A stretch of DNA of 64,000 nt from Martinezella rhizogenes (GTDB lineage Bacteria; Pseudomonadota; Alphaproteobacteria; Rhizobiales; Rhizobiaceae), in assembly GCF_027460065.1 (NCBI RefSeq), contig NZ_JAPYZZ010000020.1:1-64000 (forward strand), given 5' to 3'. Positions 62,540 to 64,000 of this stretch are shown piece after piece. The translations under genes and the position numbers were made by a program. The stretch's first letter is position 1; the number at the start of each line of letters is the position of its first letter. The notes beneath the pieces are model-generated. The model saw only the letters and a list, made by a program, of their open reading frames with translations, was not told the DNA's origin and ran no database searches.

Positions 62540-63019
62540 TTATTTTTGCGCATCCGCGGCAATGGCCGCCATCAGGCCGACTTCTTCGGCCCGCTTCTTG
62601 ACGATGGGACCGAGCGGAATTTCACTGAACGGCATAGTGCGCAGTTTCAGCTGCGCATCGCAGACCTTCTTGCCATCGCAGGTAATCTTCGCCTTGGTGA
62701 CCGCAAAGCCCGAACCGTCATGCTCCAGCACGGCCTCGATGTCGAGAACCGCGCCGGGCTCAACGAAGGTGCGCATCTTGGCGCCATCGACCGACATCAG
62801 GAACGGCATGGAGGCAAAATCGCTGAATGCCAGAACCAGCATGCCTGAAGCCTGCGCCATGGTCTCGATCAGGAGGACACCCGGAACCAACGGCATGCCG
62901 GGAAAGTGGCCTTCGAAAACCGGGCTCTTGTCGGGAACGACGGACTGCGCCTTCAACGTGCGCGTCGCCATGTCCACGGCTTCGACCTTGTCGATCATCT
63001 GAAAATATTCAAGCAGCAT
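62540..63019 (-). CDS. fabZXL: (3R)-hydroxyacyl-ACP dehydratase, VLCFA cluster (FabZXL)
   Basis: This 159-residue hot-dog-fold dehydratase has the FabZ active-site block GHFPGMPLVPGVLLIETMAQ with His38 and Glu52. It would remove water during each round of very-long-chain acyl elongation on AcpXL. It lies about 90 bases after acpXL, with an intervening terminator-like hairpin, and about 200 bases before fabF2XL. The start MLLEYFQMIDK is natural for the family. Confidence 0.92.
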   Translation of the reverse strand: MLLEYFQMIDKVEAVDMATRTLKAQSVVPDKSPVFEGHFPGMPLVPGVLLIETMAQASGMLVLAFSDFASMPFLMSVDGAKMRTFVEPGAVLDIEAVLEHDGSGFAVTKAKITCDGKKVCDAQLKLRTMPFSEIPLGPIVKKRAEEVGLMAAIAADAQK

Positions 63020-63071
63020 CCGTCCGGCCCGTTTCTGGTCGGTTGTGACCCGCCCAACAAGGCCGGGTCCA

Positions 63072-63101
63072 GAAAAAGAAATGCCCGCTTGACGCGGGCA
63101 T
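63072..63101 (-). terminator. Terminator-like hairpin between acpXL and fabZXL
   Basis: ATGCCCGC (63081-63088) pairs with GCGGGCAT (63094-63101) around TTGAC, and a T-rich run (minus strand, TTCTTTTTC) follows. It could end part of the acpXL transcript, giving a higher acpXL yield than the enzyme genes. Confidence 0.75.
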
Positions 63102-63108
63102 TGTCACA

Positions 63109-63393
63109 TCAGCCCTTGGCTGCGCGCAATTCGTCGATCTTGGCACAGAGGTTCTTCAGCACGAAGTACTCTTCGGTGGAAACTTTGCCTTCGTTGACTT
63201 CCTGCGTCCACTGCTCGAGCGGAATCTTGATGCCGAATTCCTTGTCGATCGCAAAAACGATATCAAGAAAGTCGAGGCTGTCGATGCCCAGATCGTCGAT
63301 CGTGTGGCTCTCCGGCGTAATGGTTTCGCGGTCGATTTCGCTGGTTTCGGCGATAATGTCGGCAACCTTGTCGAATGTAGCTGTCACGCCCAT
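63109..63393 (-). CDS. acpXL: Acyl carrier protein AcpXL
   Basis: This 94-residue carrier protein holds growing very-long-chain acyl groups on a phosphopantetheine attached to Ser39 in the [10 protein letters not shown] motif. The acidic helix pattern ([28 protein letters not shown]) is typical, and it is longer than normal AcpP. In rhizobia AcpXL carries 27-hydroxyoctacosanoate for lipid A. It leads the operon and is followed by a terminator-like hairpin. Confidence 0.95.
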
Positions 63394-63507
63394 AATCCTT
63401 ATTGTCGTTCGTATGAATTATCCTGTCTGACGCACCACATAGGCAAGTCGCACAAAAAAGCCAATGGTTTCGTGACGTAACTTTGAAATTTGCCCTAAAA
63501 CTGTTGC

Positions 63508-64000
63508 CTAAACAGCAACCGAATGCCGGCCGCGTCCATTGCCGAGATAGGTGTCGAAGATTGCCGCTATATTACGGACGAAGGGTTTCCCCCTCTCCGT
63601 GACGGCAAAAATACCGGCCTCCATACGCACCACACCGTCGCTGTTGCCGGCAGCGAATTGCTGCGCCTGCGTTCGCACGGAATGGCTCGCTTTGCCGAAA
63701 CGCTGGTCGATATCCGCAAAGTCGAGCGCGAAATCACACATCAGCCGCTCAATGACATGCGAGCGCACCTGATCCTCTTGCGACAGTTCTATTCCCTTGA
63801 CCACGGCAAGCCCACCCTCGCCCACTATGCGCTGATATTCTCCTGTTGCCACCATGTTCTGCACATAACCCTGCGGCAGCCTACCTATCGAAGAAGCGCC
63901 AAGCCCGATCAGCGCATCGGCCGTATCGGTGGTGTAGCCCTGGAAATTCCGCCGCAGGGCACGGGCCTCGACGGCCTGACACAATGTATCTGCCGGCTTG
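63508..64000 (-). CDS. hemN: Oxygen-independent coproporphyrinogen III oxidase HemN, C-terminal part (partial)
   Basis: The frame runs to the window edge without a stop, so the N-terminal radical-SAM region is outside. The visible C-terminal 163 or so residues include RRNFQGYTTDTADALIGLGA and SSIGRLPQGYVQN, then a helical HemN C-terminal domain. HemN decarboxylates coproporphyrinogen III anaerobically in heme synthesis and in rhizobia is often under FixK/FNR control, which fits the cbb3 operons elsewhere in the window; the promoter lies outside. Confidence 0.9.
   Translation of the reverse strand, partial: KPADTLCQAVEARALRRNFQGYTTDTADALIGLGASSIGRLPQGYVQNMVATGEYQRIVGEGGLAVVKGIELSQEDQVRSHVIERLMCDFALDFADIDQRFGKASHSVRTQAQQFAAGNSDGVVRMEAGIFAVTERGKPFVRNIAAIFDTYLGNGRGRHSVAV

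Overview
The window is a gene-dense stretch of an alphaproteobacterial chromosome, most likely from an Agrobacterium or close Rhizobiaceae relative. The evidence is the combination of rhizobial fixNOQP and fixGHIS operons, the acpXL-fabZXL-fabF2XL-fabF1XL-adh2XL-lpxXL cluster that makes the very-long-chain acyl group of rhizobial lipid A, the aapJQMP general amino acid transporter and an intergenic palindrome of rhizobial type. This is recognition by reading; no database search was run.

Layout. 1-250: the end of an IS110-type transposase. 265-1695: gnd. 1848-11180: the cbb3 oxidase region, with assembly genes ccoGHIS and structural genes ccoNOQP on the minus strand. Each operon has an FNR/FixK-type box upstream, and a plus-strand SRPBCC-VOC-VOC cassette separates them. 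11525-15824: a tightly overlapped SulP transporter, ParB-like protein and MscS channel operon. 15880-21000: cobP, two membrane-protein genes, a palindromic repeat, a MerR regulator and mgtE. 21217-24342: a three-gene operon with an FdhF/YdeP-type molybdoenzyme, a small winged-helix-like protein and a peptide-deformylase-like protein that has lost key metal ligands. 24346-29760: OsmC, small membrane and lipoprotein genes, a PAS protein, tRNA-Leu(GAG), lipB, an alcohol dehydrogenase and a DMT exporter. 29884-34136: a yajC-secDF-Mth938-squalene/phytoene-synthase-like operon. 34344-43839: a DUF815 ATPase, glutathione-independent formaldehyde dehydrogenase, a TetR/cytochrome P450 divergent pair with two matching operators, DUF3126, cysE, a hydrolase, a CHCC zinc-finger protein, a flavin monooxygenase and metC.

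44216-48491: aapJQMP, followed by two identical tRNA-Glu(TTC) genes in a 140-bp direct repeat. 49527-57456: recJ, hom, an aminotransferase, a nucleoside hydrolase, a TSUP transporter and a PAS protein. 57736-63393: the VLCFA/lipid A cluster, transcribed from acpXL toward lpxXL. 63508-64000: the 3' end of hemN, cut by the window edge.

Most of the window is ordinary core chromosome. The points that most deserve a second look are: the deformylase-like protein (Cys to Ser, second His to Gln) next to a formate-dehydrogenase-like enzyme; FabF2XL, where the ketosynthase Cys aligns with Glu and so suggests a chain-length-factor-like partner; a possible small gene overlapping the fabF2XL start; the SulP/ParB-like/MscS operon; and the paired TetR operators. 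No CRISPR array, complete prophage or complete insertion sequence was seen.
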